NCBI GenBank assembly: GCA_035280025.1
Contig: DATEGT010000211.1
Span: 1-22,958 of the forward strand
Source of the DNA: VBDM01 sp035280025
GTDB lineage: Bacteria; Pseudomonadota; Gammaproteobacteria; Burkholderiales; SG8-39
Reading direction: 5' to 3'
Length of the DNA: 22,958 nucleotides
This document shows positions 22,048 through 22,958 of this stretch, in pieces. The stretch's first letter is position 1. Every line of letters starts with the position of its first letter. The notes below the pieces were generated by a model that saw only the letters and a program-made list of their open reading frames with translations, did not search any database and had not been told where the DNA came from. A program made the translations under genes and the position numbers.

Positions 22048-22491
22048 ATGCACAACGTCCTCGTTCCGGTGAGCACGCTCGGCGACGCCCGCTGGGCGGC
22101 CGAGCAGGCCATCGCGCGCTACCGCAGGGAGCCGGTGCACATCCACCTGCTCAACGTGCAGCGCCCCCTGCCGCGCCACGTGTCGCGCTTCTTCGGCGGC
22201 GGGGACCTGCACGACTTCCACCGCGACGCGGGCATGCGGGTGCTCGAGCCCGCGATGCGCCTGCTCGACGACGCCGGAGTGCCGCATCGCGACCACGTGC
22301 TCGTCGGAAATCCGGCCGAGACCATCGTGGAGTTCTCCGAGCGGAACAAGTGCGCCGAGGTCGTGATCGAGAACCAGGTGGAGGGGCTGCTCGCGGTCTT
22401 CGGCCTGGGATCGATCGGCAGCCAGGTGCGCCACCTGATGCAGGCCCACGCCACCGCGGTTCAAGAGTCCGGAGCTTCCAGTCCCACCTGA
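22048..22491 (+). CDS. UspA-type universal stress protein, degenerate nucleotide loop
   Basis: A 147-residue cytoplasmic Usp-fold protein: start MHNVLVPVSTLGDARWAAEQAI, middle VHIHLLNVQ, then VLVGNPAETIVEFSERNKCAEVVIE. The usual G-x-x-G of the ATP loop is replaced (VIENQV, residues 106-111) though the later Gly-Ser (121-122, LGSIGSQV) remains, so ATP binding is doubtful. ATG 22048 gives the typical N-terminus; a GTG at 22042 overlaps the terC stop (GTGA). GGAGG at 22033-22037 could serve either. The tight link suggests it modulates or responds with the TerC protein. A hairpin follows the stop codon directly. Confidence 0.85.
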   Translation: MHNVLVPVSTLGDARWAAEQAIARYRREPVHIHLLNVQRPLPRHVSRFFGGGDLHDFHRDAGMRVLEPAMRLLDDAGVPHRDHVLVGNPAETIVEFSERNKCAEVVIENQVEGLLAVFGLGSIGSQVRHLMQAHATAVQESGASSPT

Positions 22492-22579
22492 GCCGGGGCG
22501 ACGCCCGGCGCGACGGGGTCCCGGCGGTTCCGCCGCGCATGGAGCGGCGGCGGGCGCTATGCTTGCGCCACGGGCGCAA
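22492..22579. other. Cluster of inverted repeats between usp and the ABC exporter gene
   Basis: Three stems in 88 bases: GCCGGG-GCGACG-CCCGGC (22492-22509, directly after the usp stop, perhaps a weak terminator without T tract); CCGCCGC-N7-GCGGCGG (22530-22550); and TTGCGCC-ACG-GGCGCAA (22563-22579). The last lies next to a possible -10 (TATGCT, 22558-22563) and 16 bases before the next start, so it could be an operator. Confidence 0.45.
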
Positions 22580-22595
22580 ATGACCGGACCCCGCT

Positions 22596-22958
22596 TTGGC
22601 GCGACAGATCGACAATCTCCCGGAACGTCCCCCGAATCGAGACGTCAGGCAGCTCGCGCGGGTGCTGCGCTTCGTCTGGCCCTACCGCGCGCGCATGGCG
22701 CTCGCCGGGGTCGCCCTCGTGGTGGCCGCGGGCTGCGTGCTGGTGCTCGGGCAGGGGCTGAAACGGGTCATCGACGCCGGGTTCTCGCACGCGGACGCGG
22801 CCTCGCTCGATACCGCGCTTTTCGCGCTGCTCGCGATCGTCTGCGTGCTGGCCGCCGCGACCTACACGCGCTTCTATTCGGTATCCTGGATCGGCGAGCG
22901 CGTCTCGGCGGACCTCCGCCGCGCGGTGTTCGGGCGCCTTCTCGATCAGTCGCCCGGA
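22596..22958 (+). CDS. ABC-type exporter (fused permease/ATPase), 3'-truncated
   Basis: The first 121 codons of an ABC transporter membrane domain, running off the window. From TTG 22596 the sequence reads LARQIDNLPERPPNRDVRQL, then the first helix (VWPYRARMALAGVALVVAAGCVLVLGQGLKRVID) and a second (LFALLAIVCVLAAATYTRFYSVSWIG), followed by ERVSADLRRAVFGRLLDQSP. This last run is the coupling-helix region typical of MsbA-like half-exporters. An in-frame TGA at 22581 limits the start; TTG is the only common start before the conserved region, but lacks a good Shine-Dalgarno, and internal GTG or ATG codons are possible. The ATPase domain and substrate cannot be seen. Confidence 0.8.
   Translation, partial: MARQIDNLPERPPNRDVRQLARVLRFVWPYRARMALAGVALVVAAGCVLVLGQGLKRVIDAGFSHADAASLDTALFALLAIVCVLAAATYTRFYSVSWIGERVSADLRRAVFGRLLDQSPG

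Overview
The window is GC-rich, densely coded bacterial DNA and looks like ordinary chromosome from a betaproteobacterium. The taxonomic guess is inference: it rests on the family mix (TctA/TctB carrier, TctD/TctE-like two-component pair, PsiF-repeat protein, glcD-E-F with hyi, GT39 plus UbiA pair), on protein style and on CATAAT-type -10 boxes. I see no rRNA, tRNA, insertion sequence, phage gene or CRISPR array. No gene-free stretch exceeds about 150 bases. Both ends cut genes: alaS lacks its 5' end and an ABC exporter gene lacks its 3' end.

Layout, left to right. (1) 3' part of alaS (+), converging on a small secreted PsiF-repeat gene (-). (2) A + block: aroG-type DAHP synthase, a GT39 membrane glycosyltransferase whose start appears to be ACG, a UbiA-family prenyltransferase overlapping it, then a single-domain cyclic-nucleotide-binding protein with its own promoter, then tctB-tctA closed by a strong bidirectional terminator. 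(3) A cob(I)alamin adenosyltransferase (-), divergent from a tandem-ACT gene (+). (4) A - strand SulP permease translationally coupled to a GDSL esterase lipoprotein, followed by a 48-residue membrane miniprotein. (5) A + strand C2-metabolism cluster: MFS carrier, hydroxypyruvate isomerase, glcD, an uncharacterised exported beta-rich protein, glcE, glcF. (6) A TctD/TctE-like response regulator and histidine kinase, then a 129-bp regulatory gap, then a TerC-family membrane protein coupled to a degenerate universal stress protein. (7) The start of an ABC-type exporter.

How the genes may work together. Group 5 could take up a small carboxylate (MFS), oxidise glycolate to glyoxylate (GlcDEF) and isomerise hydroxypyruvate to tartronate semialdehyde (Hyi), with the exported protein possibly an outer-membrane partner. 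Group 6 looks like a sensor pair next to its own target: the gap before terC carries eight consecutive 11-bp units with a G-W-M-A core, four of them GTAA at exact 22-bp spacing. That is the geometry expected for an OmpR/PhoB-family regulator, and the terC Shine-Dalgarno sits in a hairpin just downstream.

The observations I rate highest are this phased array, the ACG start of the GT39 gene, and the exported protein placed between glcD and glcE. I do not see a wholly new defence or mobile system here.
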